This document shows positions 34,112-43,791 of a stretch of DNA of 64,000 bases, one piece after another. Origin of the DNA: Sphingorhabdus sp. (GTDB lineage Bacteria > Pseudomonadota > Alphaproteobacteria > Sphingomonadales > Sphingomonadaceae); the NCBI GenBank assembly GCA_028279555.1, contig JANQNO010000006.1, forward strand, positions 119,837-183,836. Direction: 5' to 3'. The notes under the pieces are model-generated. The model was not told where the DNA came from and searched no databases. It worked only from the letters and a program-made list of their open reading frames with translations. Numbering within the stretch: the stretch's first letter is position 1; every line of letters begins with the position of its first letter. Made by a program: the position numbers and the translations under genes.

Positions 34112-36530
34112 GACTCAATGTAAGCGTCGATTGGCTGTTCCTGTTGATCGCTTCATCGGAAAACCACCAATAGATTTCGGCATCCTTGTCGGTCCAGTGC
34201 GCATTCTGGTCAGCCAGATTGGAATGGAATGTCCGCCCGACTGCGCCGCCGGGCAGAACAGCGCGGACTTTCTCCGGATCGTTCAAATCGGCTGTCATAC
34301 GCAGAGACGCAAACCATTTTGAACCGAAGGGCTCGTCATAGGGGTAAAGCGCGCGGAGCAATGTCTCGCCAGAGCCCGCCATCGGTAATTCACGGTTGCC
34401 GGTGAGCCAGCCGGCCAATCCCGTCTGGCGCAGCGGGCCCTGAAATTTGATTGTGTGAACCTTGCCCCATAGCCAGTTCGACCGATCATCGCCATAGCTG
34501 CCGCGCAAACGTTCGAGCGCGGCTTTTCCGGCGCGCCGGATCAACGCCGCCAAATCCTCTTTATCTTCGGTCCTTGTGTCGTCGAACCAGGGCGAGTCGC
34601 CTGCCTGCACCATGGCATCGAAGCGTTCCTGCCACACATACCAGCTGGACAGATAGGCCGCTGTCACTTCCTCGCCGAGTTCGTCTTCGAAGGTCAGCCG
34701 CGCTAGTTGACGAACCGTCTCCTGAAACAGCGTTGGCGCAAGCTCCTGCGGGTCATCGCGGTGGTCCCAACGCTTCAGGACGCCGCCTATTTCCTTGAGT
34801 TCCTCATCATCCGAAGCAATCAGCGCCCCAGACAAAATCGGAGCGATATCCCGCGCGAACAGGTTGAGCGTGTCATACTGGCCGGCCCATGCCTCTTTCG
34901 CTGTGACCTTGGGCGCTTCGAACAGCTCGCGTATCCGGCGATAGCGATAGCCGGGAGAGACAAAGCTGGTGTATGTGTAAGGATAGTCCGCCGGCGCGGT
35001 CATGTGATTGGCCGTCCCCGTCCAGCCCCGCTCGGGATCGACTTCCCCCGGCATTTCCTTGGCCGGTATTCGCTCCCCCCAATTGTCAGTGCCGTCGGTG
35101 ATTGGAAAGGGAGCCATGCCGTCGCCGCGAAGACGGATGGGGGCGACACCGCTGGCCCGCCGGGCAACCCGGCCGGTGACATCGCCAATCACGAAATTCA
35201 GCGATACAATCCGCGATGCTTCAACGGCCGCAAGCGCTTCTTCGATATTGCGGGCTGTCATCAGCCCATCCAGACCGAGCGCACCGTCCATATATTCTGC
35301 TGACGCCCAGCGGACGGACAGCACCGCATCGCCGGCCCGTTCCTTGTCCTGATCGGTAATGATCGGGCCGCGCCGCGTCGAGCGGACAGTCAGTTCCTCT
35401 TCACGGACGCCATTCTCTGCGGCGTCATCCTTGATCCGGATAGTCTCGGTCGTCACCTCGAAGGGAATCGATTGATTGCCTTCCATGTAGTTAGCGGCAT
35501 TTTCCGGGTCCACCGTTTCGATATAAAGATCGATAGCATCGGCATAGGCATTGGTGACGCCAAAGGCGATATGCTCGTTACGGCCGATCACCACGCCGGG
35601 AAGACCAGCGCTTACGCCCACAACCCGCATCTCCGGCGCGATCAGCCCAACCGGATGCCACGGCCCGGGCAGCATCCTGCTATCGAGATGCGGGTCATTG
35701 GTGACGATGGCAGCTTTCTGGCCGGCTTTGGCTCCGCTGATCGCCCAGTTATTGCTGCCGCCGTATCCTTGCTTACGCCATCCGCCCTTTGTCCATTTTG
35801 CTGGCGGGGCTGTTGCTCGAATCCGGCTCGCGCTGCTATTGGCAGCGCCCTGGCCTTCCGACCTCTCGCCATGATCGTCGGGATTGATGGCCAGCGGCGC
35901 GATTTCCCTGAAGCGTTCTTCACCGACGGCCTGGATGACCTTATGCGCGATCAGCTCGGCATCAAAATTCGCGGCGCTTCCCCAACCGAGGAAATAGCCC
36001 ATGGCGAGAAGATCGTTGACCGTCCATTTTTCCGGCGCAAAACCGGCAAGACCGAATTCCATCGGATGCGTATCCGAGCGGTCGGCGATATAGGCGTTCA
36101 GCCCTTCCAGATAGGATTCCAGGGCGCTGCGCGAAGATGACGAAAGCATCGCCTCCTGACGCGCCGCGATCCGATTGAAGCCTATTACGCGGGCTTCGCG
36201 ATCCAGATTGAGAATGACATCACCCTCGCCCGCACCCAGAACTTCTGCGAGGCGGCCTGTCGCCGCGCGCTTGGCAGTCTCCAGCTGAAAGAGCCGGTCC
36301 TGACCGGCTACAAAACCCTGTCCGCGCAGCGCATCTTCCAGACTCTCGGCATAGATATAGGGCGTTGCGTTCTCGTCTCTTACAATGCGCACAGGTGCTT
36401 CCAGCGTCGGCAGGCTGATCTCACCCGATGCCTGCCGGTCATTGAAGCGGGGCAGCAGCAGCCAGGCGGCTCCCGCCAAAAGCAGGATCACACCTGCGGC
36501 CAATACCAAGATCCGAATTGCCTTGCCCAT
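34095..36530 (-). CDS. penicillin-acylase-family N-terminal nucleophile hydrolase
   Basis: An 811-aa exported or membrane-anchored amidase. From the ATG at 36530 there is a basic N-terminus and a hydrophobic segment (IRILVLAAGVILLLAGAAWL). The maturation site GGSNNWAISG supplies the Ser that becomes the catalytic N-terminal residue after autocleavage, as in penicillin acylases and acyl-homoserine-lactone acylases. Family members cleave amide bonds of beta-lactams, acyl-homoserine lactones or other acylated amines; the substrate here is unknown. It follows the CoA-transferase gene on the same strand after 171 bp. Confidence 0.88.
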   Translation of the reverse strand: MGKAIRILVLAAGVILLLAGAAWLLLPRFNDRQASGEISLPTLEAPVRIVRDENATPYIYAESLEDALRGQGFVAGQDRLFQLETAKRAATGRLAEVLGAGEGDVILNLDREARVIGFNRIAARQEAMLSSSSRSALESYLEGLNAYIADRSDTHPMEFGLAGFAPEKWTVNDLLAMGYFLGWGSAANFDAELIAHKVIQAVGEERFREIAPLAINPDDHGERSEGQGAANSSASRIRATAPPAKWTKGGWRKQGYGGSNNWAISGAKAGQKAAIVTNDPHLDSRMLPGPWHPVGLIAPEMRVVGVSAGLPGVVIGRNEHIAFGVTNAYADAIDLYIETVDPENAANYMEGNQSIPFEVTTETIRIKDDAAENGVREEELTVRSTRRGPIITDQDKERAGDAVLSVRWASAEYMDGALGLDGLMTARNIEEALAAVEASRIVSLNFVIGDVTGRVARRASGVAPIRLRGDGMAPFPITDGTDNWGERIPAKEMPGEVDPERGWTGTANHMTAPADYPYTYTSFVSPGYRYRRIRELFEAPKVTAKEAWAGQYDTLNLFARDIAPILSGALIASDDEELKEIGGVLKRWDHRDDPQELAPTLFQETVRQLARLTFEDELGEEVTAAYLSSWYVWQERFDAMVQAGDSPWFDDTRTEDKEDLAALIRRAGKAALERLRGSYGDDRSNWLWGKVHTIKFQGPLRQTGLAGWLTGNRELPMAGSGETLLRALYPYDEPFGSKWFASLRMTADLNDPEKVRAVLPGGAVGRTFHSNLADQNAHWTDKDAEIYWWFSDEAINRNSQSTLTLSPKATP

Positions 36531-36701
36531 GCGATGGTCCCCAAAAACGCCTCGGGGCAATCCAGCACGAGTTGCCACCCAATGCAATTGTGAAAAAGCC
36601 AGCCATCAGGTTTGACGACGTCAGCGAGGCGGGCCAGCATTCCGAGTCGCCACAGACATGTGACGGTATGCCTGCCCTCGATGTGGGACATGGGAAGCTC
36701 T

Positions 36702-37895
36702 TCAGACTATACCGGATTTGCGAAAAGACGCGATGTCCGTTTTGCTATAGCCCGCTTCGCTCAGAACCGCATCGCTGTCTTCGCCGAGCAATGGCCCCGC
36801 CCTGTTGGGTAGACGCTGGCCATCGAGCTTGATCGGGCTGGAAAGCACATCCAACTCCACCCTGTCTGCATGGCTGATTGTGTCGCGCATGCCGATTGTA
36901 TCGAGCCAAGGGTTATCGAGTGCCTGGTCCAGATCGTAAATGGGGGCAACCGGCATATGGCCCTGGAGCAGCTCGAGCCAGTGCGCAACCGGGTGCTGAG
37001 CAAAAATGCCGTCCAGTATCTCGGTAAGCTCCGCTCGATTCTGGAGCCGATTGGCAGGTGTGTCAAAACGAGGATCAGCAATCAGCTCTTGATGCCCGAT
37101 TTTCTGAGCGAGCACTGGCCAGAATTTCGGGATCTGCGCCATGACGAACATCCAGCCATCCCTGGCCTTGAACATCTGGCTGGGCGTTGCCGATGGGTGT
37201 GCGCCGCGCGGAACGCGGCCCGTTACATCGCTTTCATTCATATACCAGATCGCCGGATAGCTGGTTTGATGCACCGCTGCAGACAGCAAATCGACATCAA
37301 CATCGCAGCCCTCGCCGGTCCGCTGCGCATCGAGCAGCGCAGCAAGTAAACCGACAACCATCTGCGTGCCCGACATGAAATCGACCATCGAAAGCCCGAA
37401 GCGAACCGGCGGCCCATCTGGCTCGCCTGTAAGCGAACAGAATCCTGCCTCAGCTTGCATCAGATAATCATAGCCAGGCCATTTTGCGCGTTCATTGTCG
37501 CGGCCATAGGCACTGCAATGTGCGCAAATAATCGCGGGATTAACCGCTTTCAGCGACCGATAATCAAGACCGATCTTGGCTGGCACATCGCCGCGCAGAT
37601 TATTGGCAACGACATGCGCATCCTGAACCAGCCGGTGCAGAATTTCCCGGCCTTTTTCGCTGCGCAGGTCGAGCGTGATCGATTTCTTGTTGAGGTTGAA
37701 TGTCTGGAAATAAAGGCTTTCCGCTTCACGCAGCCAATGGGGGCCGACATGCCGCGCCGTGTCGCCGCCTTTGGGCGGTTCGATCTTGATGACTTCAGCG
37801 CCGAGCTGTGCCAGAAACATTGTGCCATATGGTCCGGCACCATATTGTTCGGCGGAGAGGACTCGATAGCCCTTAAGCGGCTGCTTTACGCTCAA
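36702..37895 (-). CDS. family III (CaiB/BaiF) CoA transferase
   Basis: A 397-aa CoA transferase. The early YRVLSAEQYGAGPYGTMFLA, LGAEVIKIEPPKGGDTAR, the NLNKKSITLDL block and the catalytic-Asp region GYDYLMQAEAG are typical. I choose a TTG start at 37895 that overlaps the upstream stop (TTGA) with AAGGAA 7 nt before it; the ATG at 37916 lacks a ribosome-binding site. It forms an operon with the acyl-CoA dehydrogenase and MaoC genes, a common set for activating and degrading an organic acid. The specific acid is not identifiable. A broken relative lies at 39907. Confidence 0.87.
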   Translation of the reverse strand: MSVKQPLKGYRVLSAEQYGAGPYGTMFLAQLGAEVIKIEPPKGGDTARHVGPHWLREAESLYFQTFNLNKKSITLDLRSEKGREILHRLVQDAHVVANNLRGDVPAKIGLDYRSLKAVNPAIICAHCSAYGRDNERAKWPGYDYLMQAEAGFCSLTGEPDGPPVRFGLSMVDFMSGTQMVVGLLAALLDAQRTGEGCDVDVDLLSAAVHQTSYPAIWYMNESDVTGRVPRGAHPSATPSQMFKARDGWMFVMAQIPKFWPVLAQKIGHQELIADPRFDTPANRLQNRAELTEILDGIFAQHPVAHWLELLQGHMPVAPIYDLDQALDNPWLDTIGMRDTISHADRVELDVLSSPIKLDGQRLPNRAGPLLGEDSDAVLSEAGYSKTDIASFRKSGIV

Positions 37896-39070
37896 GCGGG
37901 ATTCCTTTTCACCCATTGTTTGGAAATGATAATGCGCTGCATTTCATTGGTGCCCTCGCCGATGCACATCAACATGGCATCGCGGTAGAGCCGCTCGATG
38001 TCATATTCCTTCGAGTAACTGTATCCGCCAAATACGCGCATGCCTTCCTGGCTGTTGGCGACAGCGGCCTCGGACGCGAAGTATTTCGCCATACCCGCTT
38101 CCATGTCGCATCGCTCACCGCGATCATAGGCCTGCGCGGCGTCGAATGTCAGCAGCCGGGCAGCCTTGGCACGGGTTACCATTTCACCCAGCTTGAGCTG
38201 GATTGCCTGATGCTCGGATATCGGTTTGCCCATCGTCTGCCGCTGCTGTGCATATTCGGTTGCCAAGCGCAATGCGCCCTCTGAAATTCCGACGCCGCGG
38301 GCAGCAACATTTATCCGGCCAAGCTCCAGACCGCCTGTCGCCTGAAAGAAACCCTGTCCTTCCACGCCGCCAATCAGATTTTCGGCGGGGATGCGATAAT
38401 TGTCGAAAATCAGCTCGGCACTGTCGATGCTGTTATAGCCAAGTTTCTTGAACTTCTTGCCGGTGGTGAAGCCCTCGCCCTTGGGTGCGATCATCAGACT
38501 CATGCCATTGTATCGCGGATCGGCCTTCGGATCGGTTTTGACCAGAAGCGCAAAACACTCACCCTTGATGCCATTGGATATCCAGGTCTTGGTGCCATTG
38601 ATCACATAGTCGTCAACGCCTCGCTCGGCCACTGTCCGGATGGCTTGCAAATCGGTCCCGGCATTGGGTTCGGTCAGCGCAAGGCCGCCGCGAATTTCTC
38701 CCGTGGCGAATTTCGGCAGCCATTTGGCCTTCTGTTCAGGCGTGCCGAAACGTTCGACGGCGCAGGCCATGATCAGATGCGAATTGAAGATTCCGGTGAT
38801 CGCCATCCAGTAGGAGGAGATCAGCGCCACGATCTTCGCATAGGTGACGGCAGACAGACCAAGCCCGCCATACTGCTGGCTGATGGTCGCACCGAACAGG
38901 CCCATTTCCTTCATCTGCTCGACGATCTCCGCCGGCCATTCATCGGCATGGTCGTATTTCTGCACAACCGGGCGCACCTCCTTGTCGATCCATTTCTGGA
39001 TCGCATCGAGCAGCGCCTCTTCTTCTTCCACGCTCATTGGCGTGTGGATGGTTTCAGGGGCAGTAGCCAT
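37892..39070 (-). CDS. acyl-CoA dehydrogenase
   Basis: A 392-aa FAD flavoenzyme of the acyl-CoA dehydrogenase family. It has FGATISQQYGGLGLSAVTYA in the N-terminal domain, the signature GGLALTEPNAGTDLQAIRT, and the C-terminal VFGGYSYSKEYDIERLYRDA. The ATG at 39070 is preceded by AAGGAA at good spacing. It lies between maoC and the CoA transferase, so it probably oxidises the CoA ester formed by the latter. Chain-length preference is unknown. Confidence 0.92.
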   Translation of the reverse strand: MATAPETIHTPMSVEEEEALLDAIQKWIDKEVRPVVQKYDHADEWPAEIVEQMKEMGLFGATISQQYGGLGLSAVTYAKIVALISSYWMAITGIFNSHLIMACAVERFGTPEQKAKWLPKFATGEIRGGLALTEPNAGTDLQAIRTVAERGVDDYVINGTKTWISNGIKGECFALLVKTDPKADPRYNGMSLMIAPKGEGFTTGKKFKKLGYNSIDSAELIFDNYRIPAENLIGGVEGQGFFQATGGLELGRINVAARGVGISEGALRLATEYAQQRQTMGKPISEHQAIQLKLGEMVTRAKAARLLTFDAAQAYDRGERCDMEAGMAKYFASEAAVANSQEGMRVFGGYSYSKEYDIERLYRDAMLMCIGEGTNEMQRIIISKQWVKRNPA

Positions 39071-39082
39071 CAATCAGTTCCT

Positions 39083-39592
39083 TCAGCTTTCCATCGGGCC
39101 GTGGCCCTTTTTCCAAATCAACATGGTGCGGACAAAATCGCATACCACCTCGCCATGTTGATTCTTTCCAATCGTCTTGATCGTCACAATTCCTTGTGTG
39201 GGCCGTTTCTTTGACTCGCGCTTTTCAAGAACTTCCGATTCCGAATAGAGCGTATCGCCTGCAAAGAGCGGTTTCAGCATGCGGATGTCAGTCCAGCCCA
39301 GATTGGCGACGGCTTTCTGGCTGACATCCGAAACGCTCTGGCCGGTCATGATCGCTACCGTCAGCGGTGATGCCACAAGCGGCTTTTTAAATTCGGTTTT
39401 TGCCGCAAACTCAAAATCAAAATGCAATGGGTGTTGATTCATGGTCAGCAGAGTGAACCAGGTATTGTCGGTTTCTGTAATGGTGCGTCCGGGGCGATGC
39501 TCATAGATATCGCCAATATTGAATTCCTCATAATAGCGGCCGTAGGTTTCCCGGTATCGTCCAGGTTCGATTTCAATCACTCCATCTCGCAT
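39083..39592 (-). CDS. MaoC-family (R)-specific hydratase/dehydratase
   Basis: A 169-aa hot-dog-fold protein. The block YYEEFNIGDIYEHRPGRTIT, the catalytic region FTLLTMNQHPLHFDFEFA, with Asn and His in place of the more usual Asp/His dyad, and GDTLYSESEVLEKRESKKRP identify the MaoC dehydratase family. The ATG at 39592 follows GGAAA. It is the first gene of the three-gene CoA-ester operon and would hydrate an enoyl-CoA made by the dehydrogenase. Confidence 0.87.
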   Translation of the reverse strand: MRDGVIEIEPGRYRETYGRYYEEFNIGDIYEHRPGRTITETDNTWFTLLTMNQHPLHFDFEFAAKTEFKKPLVASPLTVAIMTGQSVSDVSQKAVANLGWTDIRMLKPLFAGDTLYSESEVLEKRESKKRPTQGIVTIKTIGKNQHGEVVCDFVRTMLIWKKGHGPMES

Positions 39593-39792
39593 CGGGCGTT
39601 TCCTTTTTTGTCTTCCGAGGTCTCTATATCGAAGCCGGTATCTGCCTATAGCGTTTGACAACCGGCGCTTCCAGCATCTGACCCTTGTGGCGAATGAGCG
39701 CGCCGCCCGCTTGCTCGCCGGAACAAAAAAGGAAACTGGTGAAAGCCGCCATATTGCCTGTTATCAACCTGCGTCAAAATTAGCTCTGAGCA

Positions 39793-39808
39793 ATTTGTCC
39801 GGACAAAT
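39793..39808. promoter_or_regulatory. perfect 16-bp palindrome upstream of the maoC operon
   Basis: ATTTGTCCGGACAAAT is fully self-complementary and lies 200 bp before the maoC start, in a 314-bp stretch (39593-39906) with no supported gene. It has the look of an operator for a dimeric regulator, but no regulator gene is adjacent. Confidence 0.45.
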
Positions 39809-39906
39809 CTAGAGAGAGATTGAAATTATTGTATTGCAGGCTGCGAACTAACGTGGCGAAAGAGACAGGCATCTGTTCAACCGCGAAGGTATGAGTATCC
39901 GAATTT

Positions 39907-40242
39907 GTGTGCGAGTCGAAGACCTCAAGCGCAGCGTGGCCGCGCGACCGGATCATGCCGCAAATAAGATATCTGGCAGCAGGCTTCTCCTGCGAAGAGT
40001 TGACCGGAAAACTGGAGGGCAGCGGCATACCATTCGCGCCGATATCCCGACCGCAGGACATGTTCGATGACCCGCATCTGGAGGCCGGGCGAGGCCTTGA
40101 GAATGTAAGATTGCCCGGCGGCACCCTGACGAAACTGCCGGCGCTGCCCATCACCATGAATGGCGCGCGCCTGCATGATGATTGCGAAATGCCGCCACCT
40201 GGAGCACATACGCGCGAGGTGCTGCAGTCGCTTGGCTATTAA
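39907..40242 (+). pseudogene. C-terminal remnant of a CaiB/BaiF CoA transferase
   Basis: The frame from about 39940 to the stop reads as the last 90-100 residues of a family III CoA transferase: EELTGKLEGSGIPFAPISRP, FDDPHLEAGRGL, LPGGTLTKLPALPI and a GAHTREVLQSLGY ending. The first roughly 300 residues of the family, including the catalytic region, are missing; no matching sequence was seen upstream on either strand. It is a decayed relative of the gene at 36702, on the opposite strand. A protein product is unlikely to be active. Confidence 0.8.
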
Positions 40243-40265
40243 GAGGACCAAATAAGAGGACCAAA
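40240..40265 (+). repeat. 13-bp perfect tandem duplication
   Basis: TAAGAGGACCAAA occurs twice in direct succession. The first copy begins with the stop codon of the CoA-transferase remnant. It looks like a recent slippage or local rearrangement scar. Confidence 0.75.
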
Positions 40266-40428
40266 TTGGAGCTCTGACCGGTACCGTCAAAGCCACCGAT
40301 TGAAACTTTACAGCTTGGCGGTGTAACCGCGGCGGCCCCACGAGGGCGGGACAGGCGAAGGAGTCTCGAATGATTGACTTGACACAGGACCGGAAGGAGA
40401 GCCAGAAATGACCTTTGTCTAGTAATGT

Positions 40429-40444
40429 AACCGGTTGATCGGTT
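40429..40444. promoter_or_regulatory. operator-like inverted repeat upstream of the first VPS10 gene
   Basis: AACCGGTTGATCGGTT has AACCG/CGGTT arms around a 6-base spacer, 67 bp before the start at 40512. The shape resembles TetR-family operators. No regulator is adjacent, so the role is a suggestion only. Confidence 0.35.
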
Positions 40445-40511
40445 GGGTATTGCGAATGGCCGAAGATTTAGGACCTTCGCGGAATTCATCGATTCTTGGG
40501 GAGGAATTCGG

Positions 40512-43500
40512 ATGGCCTTGTTAAAATTCCTGATAGGGGTGATTGCGACAATAGGTTTGAGCAGCGCCGCCATTGCGCAATCGGACGAGAATGAAGAACA
40601 GCCTCCGCTATCGAGCAAAACCTTCGAAGCTTTCAAGCTGCGCGGCATTGGCCCAGCCTTCATGTCTGGGCGCATCGCAGATATCGCAATTGTCCAAGAT
40701 GATCCGGCCACCTGGTATGTAGCGGTTGGGTCTGGCGGCGTCTGGAAAACAGAAAATGCGGGCACGACATGGAAATCACTGTTTGATGGGCAAGGCTCCT
40801 ATTCAATCGGAGCGCTGGGCCTGGATCCATCCGACCCCAATCGGATTTGGGTCGGCACCGGTGAAAATGTCGGCGGACGCCATGTCGGCTTCGGCGATGG
40901 AATCTACCTTTCAAATGACGGCGGCAAGACCTGGCAGAAAAAGGGTCTCAAGGCATCCGAGCGGATTTCCAAGATCATTGTCCATCCCGAAGATCCCGAC
41001 ACAGTGTGGGTTGCTGCACAGGGGCCGCTATGGTCACCGGGTGGCGAGCGCGGCGTATACAAGACCACCGACGGCGGTGAGACATGGGAGAAAATCCTCT
41101 CCTCCGGCAAATACACCGGTGCTACCGATCTTATCATCGATCCCCGTAATCCTGACCGGCTCTATGCGGCTTTGTGGCAGCGCCATCGCACTGTCGCGGC
41201 TTATGTCGGCGGTGGCCCCGAAACTGGTCTTTGGAAATCAGAAGATGGCGGAGAGACCTGGGATGAACTGAAGACCGGCCTGCCCAAAGGGAACAAGGGA
41301 AAGATCGGCCTTGCGCTTTCGCCGATGCGGCCAGATGTGCTTTATGCTGCAATCGAGCTTGACCGCCGCGCGGGCGGGGTATGGAAATCAACCAACCGCG
41401 GGGCGAGCTGGACCAAGATGTCGGACGCCGTAGGCGGCGGCACTGGCCCTCATTATTATCAGGAACTCTACGCCAATCCGCATAAGTTTGATCTCATTTA
41501 CCTGGTTTCCAACACCACGCAAATCTCAAACGATGGCGGCAAGACATGGAGCGGCCTGAACAACAAGGTCAAGCATGTCGACGACCACGCCATTGCGTTC
41601 CGCCCCGACGATCCGGAATATGTGCTGTTTGGTTCCGACGGAGGATTGTACGAGAGCTATGATCACACCAAGACATGGCGCTTCATCAGCAATCTGCCGG
41701 TTACCCAGTTCTACAAAGTGGCAGTTGACGATGCTGAACCATTCTATTTCGTCTACGGCGGCACGCAGGATAATAACTCCCAAGGTGGTCCGTCGCGGAC
41801 CGACAATCGCCATGGCATTCGCAATGACGACTGGTTCATTACCCTGTTTGCAGACGGCCATCAGTCGGCAACAGAGCCCGGCAATCCGAACATCATGTAT
41901 GCCCAGTGGCAGCAGGGGAATCTGGCGCGAGTCGACCGCATTACCGGCGAAGTCGTGCATATTCAGCCACAACCAGCGCCGGGCGATGATATTCCCCGTT
42001 GGAACTGGGATGCCCCGATCCTGGTGAGCCAGCATCAACCCACGCGCATCTATCACGCTTCGCAAAGGCTGTGGCGCTCTGATGATCGCGGCGACAGCTG
42101 GAGGGCAATCTCTGGCGACCTCACGCGCAATCAGGATAGGCTGCAATTGCCGGTTCAGGGGCGCAAATGGAGCTGGGATGCGGGCTGGGACCTGCTCGCC
42201 ATGTCTCAATACAATACGATCGCCAATATCGGCGAGTCTCCGCTCAATGAAAACCTGCTGTATGTGGGGACAGATGACGGCCTTATCCAGGTGACCGAAG
42301 ATGGCGGTGCCAATTGGCGCCGGATAGAGACGAGTTCGCTGCCCGGCGTCCCGTCAACGGCCTACGTGAATGATATCCGCGCGGATCTGTTCGATCAAAA
42401 CACGGTCTATGTCGCGCTCGACAATCACAAATATGGCGACTTCCAACCCTATCTGCTCAAAAGCACCAATCGCGGACGCAGCTGGACGAATATTGCTGGC
42501 AATATACCCGACCGTCATCTCGTCTGGCGTGTTGTGCAGGATCACAAAAATCCGAACCTGCTTTTTGCTGCGACGGAGTTTGCGCTTTTCTTCACTCTCG
42601 ATGGTGGGCGCAAATGGGTCAAGTTCAAAGGCGATGCTCCTACCATTTCGTTCCGCGATGTCACCATCCAGCGGCGTGAAGATGATCTGGTTGCAGCAAG
42701 CTTCGGGCGCGGCTTCTTTATCGTAGACGATATATCTCCACTTCGTACTTTGAACGAAGCGAGCCTGAACAATGAAGCAATGCTCTTCCCGCCTGGCCGT
42801 GATGCGCTTTGGTACATCGAACAACATCCGCTGGCTTTCTCGGAAGGTGGGGCGCAGGGCGATGGCTATTTCCGCGCGCCCAACCCGCCCTTTGGTGCGA
42901 ATTTCACCTATTATCTTGCCGAGGATATTCCATCGCTGAAAGAGATCCGTCAAAAACGCGAGAAACCCCTGAGTAAAGCTGGGCGCGACACACCGTTCCC
43001 GGGTTTCCCGGCTATAACTGCAGAATTGCAAGAAACCGGACCGACAGTTTGGCTTACGGTGCGGGACGCCGACAATAATGTGGTGCGCCGTATCAAAGGC
43101 CCGGCCAAGAAGGGCTTTCACCGCGTCAATTGGGATCTGCGATTCCCGGACAGCAGCGATGCGAAACCAACCCCGAAAGGCGAAGATGAGCCATCGGGTT
43201 ATCTCGTTACGCCCGGTCAATATACGGTTTCATTGTCCAAGCGCGTGCGCGGCCAGACAACCGAGCTTGTCGGACCTCAGAGCTTTACAGTGAAACCTTT
43301 GCGCGATGGCGCTTTACCGCCGCAAGCCGATGCAGCCGAATTCTGGGCGCAAATCTCGGCATTTGACCGTTCTGTCACAGCCACTACGAGGACTCTGGCC
43401 GATTTGAAAAAGAAGGTCGGGCTGTTGGCTGTCGCGGTCGAACGCGCGCAAGGCGGCGATCCAACGATGCTTGATAACCGCCTGCAGGCAATTCGTGATG

Positions 43501-43787
43501 AGGTGAACAGGCTGGATGAGACACTAAACGGCAACCCGGCGCGCAATGCACTGTTCGAACGGACACAGCCAACCGTCCGCAGTCGTTTAGGAAAGATCCA
43601 AACCGGCTTGTTTGGTTCGACCTATGGCCCAACCCAAACGCACCGCGAACAATTCGGATATGCGCAGTCGGAATTTGCCGCGATCCGCAACCAGTTGGAG
43701 ACTCTCATCGAAACCACGGTCCCGACCTTTGAGGCTGAACTGGAAGCTGCAGGCGCGCCGTGGGTCCCCGGCGCAAAGATTCCATAA
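40512..43787 (+). CDS. secreted sortilin-like (VPS10) beta-propeller protein 1
   Basis: A 1091-aa exported protein. From the ATG at 40512 (GGGGAGG 7 nt upstream) comes a signal peptide (LLKFLIGVIATIGLSSAAIAQ). A propeller domain follows with many Asp-box repeats (SNDGGKTWQ, TTDGGETWE, SEDGGETWD, STNRGASWT, TEDGGANWR), then a C-terminal beta-sandwich part and a helical tail. Bacterial proteins of this type are often annotated as glycosyl hydrolases on the Asp-boxes alone; no enzyme activity can be assigned. It is paralogous along its full length to the gene at 44787 and is followed after 4 bp by a PepSY-type gene. Confidence 0.85.
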   Translation: MALLKFLIGVIATIGLSSAAIAQSDENEEQPPLSSKTFEAFKLRGIGPAFMSGRIADIAIVQDDPATWYVAVGSGGVWKTENAGTTWKSLFDGQGSYSIGALGLDPSDPNRIWVGTGENVGGRHVGFGDGIYLSNDGGKTWQKKGLKASERISKIIVHPEDPDTVWVAAQGPLWSPGGERGVYKTTDGGETWEKILSSGKYTGATDLIIDPRNPDRLYAALWQRHRTVAAYVGGGPETGLWKSEDGGETWDELKTGLPKGNKGKIGLALSPMRPDVLYAAIELDRRAGGVWKSTNRGASWTKMSDAVGGGTGPHYYQELYANPHKFDLIYLVSNTTQISNDGGKTWSGLNNKVKHVDDHAIAFRPDDPEYVLFGSDGGLYESYDHTKTWRFISNLPVTQFYKVAVDDAEPFYFVYGGTQDNNSQGGPSRTDNRHGIRNDDWFITLFADGHQSATEPGNPNIMYAQWQQGNLARVDRITGEVVHIQPQPAPGDDIPRWNWDAPILVSQHQPTRIYHASQRLWRSDDRGDSWRAISGDLTRNQDRLQLPVQGRKWSWDAGWDLLAMSQYNTIANIGESPLNENLLYVGTDDGLIQVTEDGGANWRRIETSSLPGVPSTAYVNDIRADLFDQNTVYVALDNHKYGDFQPYLLKSTNRGRSWTNIAGNIPDRHLVWRVVQDHKNPNLLFAATEFALFFTLDGGRKWVKFKGDAPTISFRDVTIQRREDDLVAASFGRGFFIVDDISPLRTLNEASLNNEAMLFPPGRDALWYIEQHPLAFSEGGAQGDGYFRAPNPPFGANFTYYLAEDIPSLKEIRQKREKPLSKAGRDTPFPGFPAITAELQETGPTVWLTVRDADNNVVRRIKGPAKKGFHRVNWDLRFPDSSDAKPTPKGEDEPSGYLVTPGQYTVSLSKRVRGQTTELVGPQSFTVKPLRDGALPPQADAAEFWAQISAFDRSVTATTRTLADLKKKVGLLAVAVERAQGGDPTMLDNRLQAIRDEVNRLDETLNGNPARNALFERTQPTVRSRLGKIQTGLFGSTYGPTQTHREQFGYAQSEFAAIRNQLETLIETTVPTFEAELEAAGAPWVPGAKIP

Positions 43788-43791
43788 GCCC

